Source: G965276765 sp965276765
Lineage (GTDB): Bacteria > Actinomycetota > Acidimicrobiia > Acidimicrobiales > Palsa-688
Reading direction: 5' to 3'
Assembly (NCBI GenBank): GCA_965276765.1
Contig: OZ255627.1
Location: 3,534,001 to 3,598,000, forward strand
Length of the DNA: 64,000 nucleotides
Below are positions 26,201-34,343 of this stretch, piece after piece. Position 1 is the stretch's first letter, and each line of letters opens with the position of its first letter. A program made the translations under genes and the position numbers. The notes under the pieces are model-generated. The model was not told the origin of the DNA. It was given only the letters and a program-made list of their open reading frames with translations, and did no database searches.

Positions 26201-26275
26201 ATGGCGTCGTGGAGCCCGCCCGGAGGTCGTTGGTCATTCGAGACCGATCGGGGCGCCCTCATCGAGAGAAAGTTG
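26201..26275 (+). pseudogene. 5' part of a small gene interrupted by ISL3 element
   Basis: Twenty-five codons from ATG 26201 (MASWSPPGGRWSFETDRGAL), preceded by the very strong ribosome site AGGGAGGGG. Joining across the insertion, with one GAAAGTTG copy removed, gives a 41-aa ORF ending LLQQGPMLWLRLDGSVR at 27847. No family recognised; it lies just downstream of the MFS gene. Confidence 0.55.
26268..26275. repeat. left target-site duplication (GAAAGTTG) of the ISL3 element
   Basis: Identical to 27789-27796 directly after the right end. Eight bases is the expected ISL3 duplication length. Confidence 0.9.
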
Positions 26276-27788
26276 GGGCCTCCCGGCATGAATGTGGGTG
26301 GTTTTAGGGGTCTGGGGCTTTGGCTCGTTCGTGGGGGAGGACGTGGTCGATTGGCCCCAGGGTGACCATGATCAGGGCGAGAGCGGCGTTGGCGGAGTGG
26401 AACCCGTAGGCCCGGTTGACGATGAGGCGGACTCGACGGTTGAGGCCTTCGTGTTGGCCGTTGTTGATCTTGAGGTGGATGGCGGTGAGTATCCCGGCTC
26501 GCCGTTTCCGTAGGGTCTTGGCCAACGTGACGAACGGTTTGAGCCGGGAACGTGATGCCTTCGAGCAGAACCGGTCGAGGAGGACCCCGACGTCGGCCTC
26601 GTCGAGGTCACCGGCGAAGATGGCCCGCAGGGCCTCCTTGAGGGCGTAGGCGCGCCATAGGTCACCTCCTCGGCGTTTGAGCTTGCGGAGGGTGACGGCC
26701 TGGTCGTCGGTCAGGTCGTCGGGGTTCTTCAACAGCGCCCACCGGGCTCCCTTGAACCGTTTCGCGGCCTGGCGGTCGGGGAGCCGGCGCAGTTCCTGCC
26801 AGACCTGCCGGCGGACCTTGTCCAATGCGGCGGTGCCCAGCGCCACGACATGGAAAGGGTCGTAACAGATGACTGCTTGGAGGGCGTGGTTGGTGGCGGA
26901 GGCCGCGAACGCCGGGCCCATGTCCATCGAGATCGCCTCGACCTGCCCGGAGCGTTCGGGGCCGAGCTCGGCGAAGAAACCGTCGAGGGTGGCGGTGTCT
27001 TTGCCTTCCGCTCCCCACACGAACTTCCCCGAGCCGTGATCGGACACCAGGGTGATATAGGAGTGGCCCTTGCGCCACGACACCTCGTCGACGCCGACCT
27101 TGAACAGCCGGTCGAGACGGGCCGGGTCGAGCCCGGTGTCCATGACCCTCTCGATTATCCGTCCGACGGTGTCCCAATCGACCCGGACCAGCCGGCACAC
27201 CGCGGTCTTATCGGTGGTGGTGACCAGCCACCCGACGAGGTCCTCGAAGTCGCGGCTGAACCGGGACCCGGGCCGGGCGAAAGGCACCGCCTGGGTGCGC
27301 ACCCCATGAGTAGGGCAGTTCAGCCGGGCCAGCCCGGCGCGGACCTCGAGACGCCACGACCCCAGATCCAGGTGCCGCCACGTCGAGGTCACCCGCCGGG
27401 TGTCGTAGCGGGCGAAGGTCGAAAACGGGCACTCCGGGCAGGCCAGGCGGGCCGAGCGCAACCTGACCGTCACCGTCACCGCCGCGGGCTGAAAGTCCAC
27501 GCCGGTGACGGTCACCCCGGGCAGGTTCAACAAGCGCTTGAATGCAGTAGTGACCCGCACGGGGACTCGGTCTCCTTGGCTCGATGGTCTTCGCAAACCC
27601 CGAACCTAGAAACCGCCCGTGCGGGTCACGCGGATGGTCCACCGACAGCCCCCGCCCGGCACCCCACGCCACGAGGTCACCAAACGGGTACAGATCAGCG
27701 GCCCGCCCTCACCGCCAAAAACCGGTCGCCCCAGCGGCCAACACGCCGATCATCACCGCCAGGCACCCACATTCATGCCGGAAGACCC
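26276..27788. mobile_element. ISL3-family insertion sequence, 1513 bp, complete
   Basis: The ends are 25-bp inverted repeats (26276-26300 and 27764-27788) with two mismatches; the shared core is CCGGCATGAATGTGGGTG. The 8-bp target duplication GAAAGTTG flanks both. A second, looser inverted similarity lies further in (left about 26296-26325; right about 27590-27618). One intact transposase gene fills the interior. Intact ends, duplication and gene suggest a recent insertion. Confidence 0.93.
26304..27560 (-). CDS. ISL3 family transposase
   Basis: DDE transposase of 418 aa. An N-terminal zinc-finger region (RLACPECPFSTFARYDTR, with CPTHGVRTQAVPFAR after it) and an HTH (TAVCRLVRVDWDTVGRII) precede the catalytic core. 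The core shows KVGVDEVSWRKGHSYITLV, VEAISMDMGPAFAASATNH and AVICYDPFHVVAL, giving the first two catalytic Asp. INNGQHEGLNRRVRLIVNRA near the C-terminus carries the conserved Asn/Glu segment. GTG at 27560 is chosen because the frame becomes protein-like there. The frame is intact. Confidence 0.93.
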   Translation of the reverse strand: MRVTTAFKRLLNLPGVTVTGVDFQPAAVTVTVRLRSARLACPECPFSTFARYDTRRVTSTWRHLDLGSWRLEVRAGLARLNCPTHGVRTQAVPFARPGSRFSRDFEDLVGWLVTTTDKTAVCRLVRVDWDTVGRIIERVMDTGLDPARLDRLFKVGVDEVSWRKGHSYITLVSDHGSGKFVWGAEGKDTATLDGFFAELGPERSGQVEAISMDMGPAFAASATNHALQAVICYDPFHVVALGTAALDKVRRQVWQELRRLPDRQAAKRFKGARWALLKNPDDLTDDQAVTLRKLKRRGGDLWRAYALKEALRAIFAGDLDEADVGVLLDRFCSKASRSRLKPFVTLAKTLRKRRAGILTAIHLKINNGQHEGLNRRVRLIVNRAYGFHSANAALALIMVTLGPIDHVLPHERAKAPDP

Positions 27789-27796
27789 GAAAGTTG
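27789..27796. repeat. right target-site duplication (GAAAGTTG) of the ISL3 element
   Basis: Second copy of the 8-bp direct repeat. Confidence 0.9.
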
Positions 27797-27847
27797 CTCC
27801 AGCAGGGCCCGATGCTGTGGCTACGGTTAGATGGCTCGGTACGCTGA
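27797..27847 (+). pseudogene. 3' part of the small gene interrupted by ISL3
   Basis: Sixteen codons (LQQGPMLWLRLDGSVR) and a stop, in frame with the 5' part once the element and one duplication copy are removed. Confidence 0.5.
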
Positions 27848-27853
27848 CCAGCT

Positions 27854-28802
27854 ATGGGGCATCCTCCCGTGGGGTCGATCGTCCAGCACGGCCGCCGTCG
27901 AGGTACCCGCTTCGACGAGGGACTGAACTTCGGTCGTAGCGCGAGAAAACCCTGCAATCTGCTCATCGCACCGGTGAGCAGATTACCGCACGCTCCGGCC
28001 GGCCTCGTTACCGCGGAGAAGCTCGGCATCCTGCTGCGAGACCGCGGTTGCGTCGTCGTCGACTCGCTGTTCTCCGATTCGCTTGCGACGGTTCGCGTCG
28101 AGCTCGAGCGGGTCCTCGCTGACGGCCGTCTCGGAGACAACAACTTCGACGGGTACGCGACGCGGCGTGTCTTCGACCCGCTAGCCCGCACCCGGGTTCT
28201 CGACGAGCTCCTCTTGCATGACCTGATTGCCGCCACCGTCGACGCAGTGATCGGAGCGGCCCAGCTCGGGATGACCGTCGTGTCCGACGTCCGACCCGGT
28301 GAGGTTGCGCAACGTCTCCATCGAGACACCGCGGTCTATCCCCTTCCTCCCGGGACTGGCCTGGTCATGGTCAACACGATCTGGGCGATCGACGACTTCG
28401 CCGCCGACAACGGCGCAACGCTGCTGGCTACGAACAGCCATCTGGAGACGGAACCTCCCACCGCTTATGGTCCTGCAGGCCTGGTTCCCGCCGAGATGGG
28501 CGCCGGGTCGGTGCTTGTTTACGACGGTCGTCTCGTCCACGGAGCGGGCCGCAACGACACGTCGTCGGGTCGGCGGACTGATAATCGAGCACGTCGTCTG
28601 GTGGCTGCGACCAGGCGAGAACCACTCTCTTACCGTGCCCAAAGAAGTCGTGGTGACGCTGCCGATGAGGCTGCAAGGGCTGCTCGGCTACAACCAGCAC
28701 GGGTCCTACCTCGGGTTCGTGGCAGGCCGCCCGCCCCGTGATTGGCTGATCGAGAACTCCGGTTCCCGAGGCGAACGATCAGCTCCGCCCGACGAACCCT
28801 GA
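27854..28802 (+). pseudogene. phytanoyl-CoA dioxygenase (PhyH) family protein, frameshifted
   Basis: Fe(II)/2-oxoglutarate oxygenase. The HxD iron ligands appear in QRLHRDTAVYPLPPG and the distal His in VYDGRLVHGAGRNDTSSG. EPPTAYGPAGLVPAEMGAGS lies between, as usual. Near 28571-28580 the frame is lost. In another frame GLIIEHVVWWLRPGENHSL and RLQGLLGYNQHGSYLGF continue to a stop at 28802; this is the expected C-terminal part. The upstream frame as sequenced ends at 28741 with nonsense. ATG at 27854 is the first available start. Substrate unknown. Confidence 0.75.
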
Positions 28803-29013
28803 GCGTTCAGAGGGGAGCTGTTGCGGCCTCTACCGGGCGCAGGGCCCCAGGAGGACCGACTGCGGAGCCACGGGCGGCCGTCGACGGCGAGCCGGCTCGC
28901 TTGTCTTAGGGGACTGCCTGACGAAGATGACCCGTATCCAGCCTGCTGGCTGGCTCCTGTTGCACCGCAGGCCGCTCGTTGTACGGCACCGCGTTCCTCG
29001 CGCCCTCACTTGC

Positions 29014-30084
29014 TCAGCGAAGCAGACCGGCGGCTCCGAGGGCTCGCGCGATCTTCCCGGCGGGGTAAGGCGTGGTTGGGTGGCCGTCGTGCAGACGCCA
29101 GTAGAAGTCGTTCATCACGACTGCGGCGGGCGCGTAGCGGCGGACAACCTGCGCGACTGGCGCGGGCAGGCCGGGGGTGGCGCCCTCATAGGCGCAGCGC
29201 CGGAGGTAGGCGTTGCGGGCCGCCGGTCCGCCCGGAACTTCCAGGCCTGTCACTACTGTGTTGACCAGTTGGGTTACCACATACGCAAGGTCGTGATCCG
29301 CGGTGTGATCGAGGAACCGCCGTTCGGTCGTAGTGACCTCAAACCGTGGGGACGCCGCGAGGCCGAGGTCGGAGACGTAGATACGGTGACCGTCGGTGAG
29401 CACATTGTGGAAATGGGCGTCGAAGTGGGATAGCCCGTTCGAGCCCATACAGTGCACCGCGGCCAGGAGCTCCCCCTCGACGAGAGCGCACGCCGCACCG
29501 GCGGTCTCCCCGCCCAAGGCCACCTTCGCTGTAAACCACTGGTGCAGAGTGAACGGAACGTGTTCCAGGAACAGGACCACGGTGGCCGAGGCCCGCGCCA
29601 ACGCCCGTAGCCGCCTCCGAACGGCCTGGGAGCCGTCCCAGAACCGCACGACGCGCTCGATTTCCTCGGAATCCCCGCCCGCGGCCGCCACCTGCAGCGG
29701 GTTCGCCAAGACACGCCAGTGGTGCAGCATCGGGAAGCTGCCGCAGATCCCGTCGAGGACCCAACCGGTAGTCATCTCGTGGGCGGTGACTTCGCGCCAC
29801 GCACCGAAGCCGGCGGAGCCAACCCCATACTGGTACCAGCTGGGCAGATCGAACAGGTTCGCGGTGGAACGAATGTGCCCGGTCTGACGTTCGAGATCGG
29901 TCAGCGCAACCAACTTTACGAACACCGGTGTGCCGAGGATATGGATGCGCATCGTCGACCCGCCGATACCGGCGCCGAGAGGATCGCCGCCCCCGAGCGC
30001 AGCGACCACCTCGTCGTCCGTCCACGACGCCAGCGCAATCGATATAGCATGGTGTCGCACAGCCCGTCCCTCATCAACACTCAC
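29014..30084 (-). CDS. protein-kinase-like / APH-fold protein
   Basis: A 356-aa protein. The catalytic loop HFDAHFHNVLTDGHRIYVSD has the kinase-fold HxDxxxxN pattern followed by DLGLA in place of DFG. Upstream, RIHILGTPVFVKLVALTDLE supplies the likely ATP-anchoring Lys, and VVLFLEHVPFTLHQWFTAKV is the hinge region. GTG at 30084 is a plausible start; the open frame continues to 30183. The protein is closest in character to bacterial kinase-like or aminoglycoside-phosphotransferase-like families. The substrate (protein, antibiotic or other) is unknown. Confidence 0.65.
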   Translation of the reverse strand: MSVDEGRAVRHHAISIALASWTDDEVVAALGGGDPLGAGIGGSTMRIHILGTPVFVKLVALTDLERQTGHIRSTANLFDLPSWYQYGVGSAGFGAWREVTAHEMTTGWVLDGICGSFPMLHHWRVLANPLQVAAAGGDSEEIERVVRFWDGSQAVRRRLRALARASATVVLFLEHVPFTLHQWFTAKVALGGETAGAACALVEGELLAAVHCMGSNGLSHFDAHFHNVLTDGHRIYVSDLGLAASPRFEVTTTERRFLDHTADHDLAYVVTQLVNTVVTGLEVPGGPAARNAYLRRCAYEGATPGLPAPVAQVVRRYAPAAVVMNDFYWRLHDGHPTTPYPAGKIARALGAAGLLR

Positions 30085-30191
30085 TCGGTAGACGCTGCCA
30101 CAGGCGAGGTTCCGCAGAGTTGTTTCGCAAGGGGCGCCTCCGTCCGAACCTGCGGCGCTGTTGCCGATTCCAGGCCGAAGCAAGAGGCCAT

Positions 30192-30662
30192 CTACAGGGT
30201 CTTGCGCATCTGGACGGAACTCTCCTCGTAATCGAGCGACGTGTAGAGGTTGCGCGCCACGACGTTGTGAGCGAAGACATTGAGGCCCATCGTCGTGGCG
30301 CCCGCCGCTCGCGCGAGCTGCTCAGCGAGGAGCATGGCTTGGTGCCCATAGCCCCGACCGCGTTGGTCGTCGTCGATGACGATGTCCCAGACCCACCATC
30401 GCTGCGGGTCATCGCCGGCCGGTCCGATCCACAGGAAGCCGACCGACTGGCCGCCAAACTGTGCGCGTCCAATGAGCTGTCCCGGTCCCGGCGAGCCGCC
30501 CGGTAGCAGTCGCTCGAAGGCGCCTGTTGCGTTGGCCTCCGCCTCTTGCCTCGAGTCGCCGGCAGCTATCCGTTCTTCGATGTAATTGGCACGCGACCCT
30601 ACGAGCCAGTGAGCCAGATCGGGTGGATCGAATGCGGCGAAAGTCATCTCGGGCCTAAGCAT
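30192..30662 (-). CDS. GNAT family N-acetyltransferase
   Basis: Acetyl-CoA-dependent acetyltransferase, 156 aa. WVWDIVIDDDQRGRGYGHQA carries the R-G-x-G-x-G/A acetyl-CoA loop. ATTMGLNVFAHNVVARNLYT followed by LDYEESSVQMRKTL is the normal C-terminal pair of strands and helix. The frame is complete. It is the gene upstream of the kinase-like gene on the same strand, about 108 bp apart. Substrate unknown. Confidence 0.88.
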   Translation of the reverse strand: MLRPEMTFAAFDPPDLAHWLVGSRANYIEERIAAGDSRQEAEANATGAFERLLPGGSPGPGQLIGRAQFGGQSVGFLWIGPAGDDPQRWWVWDIVIDDDQRGRGYGHQAMLLAEQLARAAGATTMGLNVFAHNVVARNLYTSLDYEESSVQMRKTL

Positions 30663-30906
30663 CCGCGATCTTCGCGCTCAGCGCTCGGCGGCGGGGGCCG
30701 CTCCACCCTCGCTGGTTCGGAGCTCGGGCCGGTCGTTTTCTCGGCCCAGTCGCGAGCGAGCGCAACGTGTCGATCCCACCCGAGGTCGATGCGAGCCTGA
30801 GCGCCCACCTGGGCGCTCCCGCCTGACCTTGGGGCGAAGTTCCATTATGAGATCAACCCCCCAGCTCGCGGTCAGGTTGGTACCAACCGTCAGTACGGTG
30901 AGTGTG

Positions 30907-31083
30907 ATGGACGGGAGCGGGGGAGACGGCGAGCACCGGATCGAGCTACCGCTCCCTGACCCTCGCCAGCCCAGGGGCCGCGTCACGGCGACCTGCACCT
31001 GCGGGTGGCGATCGGAGCTGTTGACCCGTCACTGGGCTCGAAAGCGAGGCGACCGCCACATCGACGAGGCGGCTGCCCGGTAG
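30907..31083 (+). CDS. small hypothetical protein with CTCGW motif
   Basis: Fifty-eight residues from ATG 30907 (a GTG lies just before). VTATCTCGWRSELLTRHWAR resembles short phage or integrative-element proteins with one Cys pair. It overlaps a minus-strand candidate at 30946-31239; both cannot be equally real. Confidence 0.4.
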   Translation: MDGSGGDGEHRIELPLPDPRQPRGRVTATCTCGWRSELLTRHWARKRGDRHIDEAAAR

Positions 31084-31239
31084 GGGGTTACGGTCCGTCG
31101 TGCCCGCCTCGGACGTGGCCGCGTAGTCGAACCGCTCGACGACCGTCCCGTCCGCGGCCATCCGGACGACCTCCCGTAGGCGCGTATCGGGCGGCACGTG
31201 GGTCATGGCGATGCGTAGGCCGTCGACGACGACCTCCAT
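30946..31239 (-). CDS. possible small hypothetical protein
   Basis: The first half is protein-like (MEVVVDGLRIAMTHVPPDTR, then VVRMAADGTVVERFDYAATS), while the second half is poor, suggesting a stop was lost near 31085. It competes with the plus-strand ORF at 30907-31083. Confidence 0.3.
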   Translation of the reverse strand: MEVVVDGLRIAMTHVPPDTRLREVVRMAADGTVVERFDYAATSEAGTTDRNPLPGSRLVDVAVASLSSPVTGQQLRSPPAGAGRRDAAPGLARVRER

Positions 31240-31250
31240 GCAGGGCGTCA

Positions 31251-31472
31251 CGTCCGCCCGACGACGTCGAGTCCGTCAAGGAGACGACCCAGGGCGCCTG
31301 GGCCTCGATCAATAGCTCGCTGCTGAGGGGCGACTGGGAGCGGACTCCCGGGAACCTCTGCGCCTGGTGCCCGGTCCTGACCGAGTGCGAGCCGGGGCAG
31401 GAGACGGTGGCGTGGCGCTATAGCGAGGGGAAGAACGTCGGCGACGCTGCCGCCCTCCTCGGCCTGGAATGA
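31251..31472 (+). pseudogene. C-terminal remnant of a RecB-like PD-(D/E)XK nuclease
   Basis: Only the last 70 or so residues remain: WASINSSLLRGDWERTPGNL then CAWCPVLTECEPGQ, the Cys pattern of the iron-sulfur/zinc tail of RecB/Cas4-type nucleases. The catalytic domain is absent upstream. The gene ends LLGLE with its TGA inside AATGAC, and the next original gene (DnaB-like) starts with the same ATG, so the two once formed an ATGA-coupled operon. Confidence 0.6.
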
Positions 31473-31473
31473 C
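31468..31473. repeat. left target-site duplication (AATGAC) of IS21 element 2
   Basis: Repeated at 34338-34343. The duplicated hexamer holds the nuclease stop codon (TGA) and the helicase start codon (ATG). Confidence 0.88.
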
Positions 31474-31580
31474 TGGGTGTGCTCATCTGATCTGGCCCCA
31501 CTTGGGCGGCTAGCGCGCATCTGATTTGGCCCCACTTGTGGGTCCACCTGGGGGCGGTTGCTGTCGTCGACGGTGGGTTG

Positions 31581-33113
31581 GTGACGACCAGGTCGAAGGT
31601 GCGCGTGGACGAGCAGATCCGCAAGGCCCGTGAGCGGGAGGGTGCGTCGATCCGGGAGCTGTCGCGGCGTTTCGGGGTGCACCGCCGTGACGTGCGGAGC
31701 GCACTGGCTGGGGCGACACCGCCGTCGCGCCAGCCGCCCACCCCGAGGCCGGCTCCGGCGTTGGGCCCCTACAAGGCGTTGATCGAGGAGTGGCTGGCGG
31801 CTGACCGGCTGGCACCGCGCAAGCAGCGCCACACGGCGCGGCGGGTGTGGCAGCGCCTGGTGGAGGAGCACGGGGCGACGGTGAGCGAGGGGACGGTCCG
31901 GCGGTTCGTGGCCGAGGTCCGCGCCCGCCAGGAGGTGACCATGGCCGATGTTTTCGTCCCCCAGCGCCACCCCTTGGGTGAGGAGGCCGAGGTCGACTTC
32001 GGCACGGCGAGTGTCTATGTGGCCGGCCTGTCGACCGAGGTCCAGCTGTTCGTGATGCGCCTCTCGGCGTCGGGGCGCGCCTACGCCCGGGCCTATTTGA
32101 ACGAGGGTCAGGAGGTGTTCTTGGACGGTCACGTCCGGGCCTTCGAGCATTTCGGGGCCTGCCCGGGTCGGATCCGCTACGACAATCTGAAGGCGGCGGT
32201 GGAGCGGGTCCTCAAGGGCCGGGACCGGATCGAGTCGGACCGCTTCTGCGCCATGCGGTCCCATTACGGCTTCGACAGCTTCTTTTGCCAGCCGGGCATC
32301 AAGGGCAGCCACGAGAAGGGCGGCGTGGAAGGCGAGGTCGGACGGTTCCGCCGCCGTCACCTGGTCCCGGTCCCCCACGTCGAGTCGATCGCCGAGCTCA
32401 ACGAGCGGCTGGCGGCCGCGGTCGCCGCGGATGACGCCCGCCATGTCAACCATCGGGGTATGAGCGTCGCCGAGCACTTCGCCCTCGAGGCACCCGAACT
32501 GCGCCCCCTGGCCGCCGAGGCCTTCGACGTGGCCGCGCTGGCCAGGCCCCGGGTGGACCGCAAGGCCCGGGTATCGGTGCGCGGCTGTCTGTACTCGGTG
32601 CCGGCCCGTTTCGCCGGCCGCCGCCTCGATGTGCGGGTGGGCGCCGAGACCGTCGAGGTCCTCGACGGGCCCCGGCTCGTCGCCTTCCACGCCCGGGGCC
32701 TCAAGGGTGACGAGGTGCTGGTCCTCGACCACTACCTGGAGGTCCTGGCCATCAAGCCGGGGGCGCTGCCCGGGGCGACCGCCCTGGCCCGGGCCCGGGC
32801 CGGCGGGGCGTTCGGGCCGACCCATGACCGCTACTGGGCTGAGGCCCGACGCCGTCTCGGCGACCGGGACGGCACCCGGACCGTGATCGAGGTGCTGCTC
32901 ATCCACCGCAGCCTCCCCGCCGGCGCGGTCACCGCCGGCATCGACGCCGCCCTGAGCGCAGGAGCGGTCGACCCCGCAGTGGTGGCCATCGAAGCCCGGC
33001 GCTCGGCAGAGACGGTCATGTCACCGGTGGTCCCCATCGGTGAGGGTCTCGGCCGCTTCGACCGACCGGCGCCGACCACCGCCCGTTACGACGAACTCCT
33101 GGAGGCCAGATGA
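31581..33113 (+). CDS. istA: IS21 transposase IstA (element 2)
   Basis: DDE transposase of about 510 aa. The N-terminal HTH is IRKAREREGASIRELSRRFG. The catalytic region shows GEEAEVDFGTASVYVAGLST (first Asp), FEHFGACPGRIRYDNLKAAV (second Asp) and GIKGSHEKGGVEGEVGRFRR (Glu). A C-terminal beta domain (RVSVRGCLYSVPARFAGRRL) follows. GTG at 31581 is used because the protein-like frame begins near it. The stop overlaps istB by ATGA. Intact. Confidence 0.93.
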   Translation: MTTRSKVRVDEQIRKAREREGASIRELSRRFGVHRRDVRSALAGATPPSRQPPTPRPAPALGPYKALIEEWLAADRLAPRKQRHTARRVWQRLVEEHGATVSEGTVRRFVAEVRARQEVTMADVFVPQRHPLGEEAEVDFGTASVYVAGLSTEVQLFVMRLSASGRAYARAYLNEGQEVFLDGHVRAFEHFGACPGRIRYDNLKAAVERVLKGRDRIESDRFCAMRSHYGFDSFFCQPGIKGSHEKGGVEGEVGRFRRRHLVPVPHVESIAELNERLAAAVAADDARHVNHRGMSVAEHFALEAPELRPLAAEAFDVAALARPRVDRKARVSVRGCLYSVPARFAGRRLDVRVGAETVEVLDGPRLVAFHARGLKGDEVLVLDHYLEVLAIKPGALPGATALARARAGGAFGPTHDRYWAEARRRLGDRDGTRTVIEVLLIHRSLPAGAVTAGIDAALSAGAVDPAVVAIEARRSAETVMSPVVPIGEGLGRFDRPAPTTARYDELLEAR

Positions 33114-33886
33114 CTACCACCATGACCGACACCGCCGCCGCCGCAGCCATCGGCGCGGCAAGCCGGGAGCTGCGCCTGCCGGTGGTGCGCGCCGATGCCG
33201 TCCGCCTGGCCGAGATCGCCGAGCGCTCCCAGATGACCTACCTGAGCTTCTTGGCCGAGGTGCTCGCCGCCGAGGTCGACGAGCGGGCCACCCGACGTCG
33301 GGCCCGACGGGTCCACGAGGCCCGCTTCCCCCGCCTCAAACGCCTGGCCGACTTCGACCTGGGCGCCGCCCCGACCGTCAACCCGGCGACGGTGGCCGCC
33401 CTGGCGTCGGGCGCCTACCTCGACACCGGTGATCCCGTCGTCTTGCTCGGCGACAGTGGCACCGGCAAGAGCCACCTGCTCATCGGCATCGGCCTCGCCG
33501 CCTGCGAGCAGGGCCGCCAGGTCCGCTACGCAACCACCGCCGGCCTGGTCAACGAGCTCGTCGAAGCGGCCGACGACCGGCGCTTGAGCCGCATCGTCGC
33601 CCGTTACGGACGCTTGGACCTGCTCTGCTTGGACGAGCTGGGCTACGTCGCCCTCGACGCCCGGGGGGCCGAGTTGCTGTTCCAGATACTCACCGAGCGC
33701 GAAGAAAAAGCCAGTGTCGCTCTGGCCTCGAACCTCCCCTTCAGCGAGTGGGGCCAAGTCATCGCCGATCCCCGCCTCGTCGCCGCCATCGTCGACCGCG
33801 TCACCTTCAACGCCCACATCATCGAGACCGGCACCGACAGCTTCCGCCTGCGCACCACCAAGACCCGCTCCAAGCGCAAGTCCTGA
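33110..33886 (+). CDS. istB: IS21 helper ATPase IstB (element 2)
   Basis: AAA+ ATPase, 258 aa. Walker A LLGDSGTGKSHLLIGIGLAA and Walker B RLDLLCLDELGYVALDARG are intact, as is the sensor region KASVALASNLPFSEWGQVI. The C-terminal VDRVTFNAHIIETGTDSFRL is typical of IstB. ATG overlaps the istA stop. Confidence 0.94.
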   Translation: MTTTMTDTAAAAAIGAASRELRLPVVRADAVRLAEIAERSQMTYLSFLAEVLAAEVDERATRRRARRVHEARFPRLKRLADFDLGAAPTVNPATVAALASGAYLDTGDPVVLLGDSGTGKSHLLIGIGLAACEQGRQVRYATTAGLVNELVEAADDRRLSRIVARYGRLDLLCLDELGYVALDARGAELLFQILTEREEKASVALASNLPFSEWGQVIADPRLVAAIVDRVTFNAHIIETGTDSFRLRTTKTRSKRKS

Positions 33887-33900
33887 CCCTCACGAACTGT

Positions 33901-34236
33901 ATGGTCGATCATACATCTATGAGAGAGCCCCGGCGAGACCACTACCTGACCCCGGCCACCGGAGACGACACCGACACCGTTATCGAAGCCGCCATCGAAG
34001 CACTCGCCAACCTCCGAGGCCTACCCCCGCTGGGCGACGCCGCTACCCGACTCCACCTCCTCACCAGCCTCATGGCCGAGACCGAGCGTCGCCTGCCCCG
34101 AGCCGTCGCCGACGTCCGAGATCAAGAATGCTCCTGGGCGCAGATCGGTGACCTCCTCGGCGTCACCCGCGCCAGCGCCCAACAGCGCTACGGCGACCGC
34201 ACCGCCCACAACCGCACACCGATCGATCCCGACTGA
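33901..34236 (+). CDS. HTH protein carried by IS21 element 2
   Basis: A 111-aa protein 14 bases after istB and inside the element. The first two-thirds are helical and acidic (DTDTVIEAAIEALANLRGLP). The C-terminal third is a helix-turn-helix: ECSWAQIGDLLGVTRASAQQ, the form seen in sigma-region-4-like or response-regulator-like DNA-binding domains. The ATG lies in a short AT-richer patch (33898-33922), which may hold its own promoter. Possible roles are control of istAB or target choice; both are inference. Confidence 0.72.
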   Translation: MVDHTSMREPRRDHYLTPATGDDTDTVIEAAIEALANLRGLPPLGDAATRLHLLTSLMAETERRLPRAVADVRDQECSWAQIGDLLGVTRASAQQRYGDRTAHNRTPIDPD

Positions 34237-34337
34237 CCCCAGCTGGCCCCGCCCCTCCACGGCAAGCTTCGCGGCCCAACAACAGGCGGGGCCAAATCAG
34301 ATGAGCACGGTGGGGCCAATCCTGGTTGACAAACCCA

Positions 34338-34343
34338 AATGAC
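34338..34343. repeat. right target-site duplication (AATGAC) of IS21 element 2
   Basis: Second copy; its ATG is the start codon of the DnaB-like gene. Confidence 0.88.

Larger units (their letters stand above)
31474..34337. mobile_element. IS21-family insertion sequence (element 2), 2864 bp, three genes
   Basis: The ends are TGGGTGTG and CAAACCCA, an inverted repeat with TG...CA termini, flanked by AATGAC duplications. Each end has a second internal repeat (left 31481-31504 and 31515-31538; right 34283-34308) built on CATCTGAT-TTGGCCCC. It encodes istA, istB and a 111-aa HTH protein, all intact on the plus strand. It differs in sequence and ends from IS21 element 1, so they are independent arrivals. 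Confidence 0.93.

Noticed and set aside
26296..27618. Inner inverted similarity as the ends of the ISL3 element
   Set aside because: No target duplication flanks it; the outer 25-bp repeats with GAAAGTTG duplications are far better.
31248..32906. 552-aa minus-strand frame antisense to istA of element 2
   Set aside because: Long open antisense frames are common in high-GC genes; istA has all transposase motifs.
31478..34331. TGT...ACA boundaries for IS21 element 2
   Set aside because: No flanking duplication; the TGGG...CCCA ends with AATGAC duplication fit exactly and restore both neighbouring genes.
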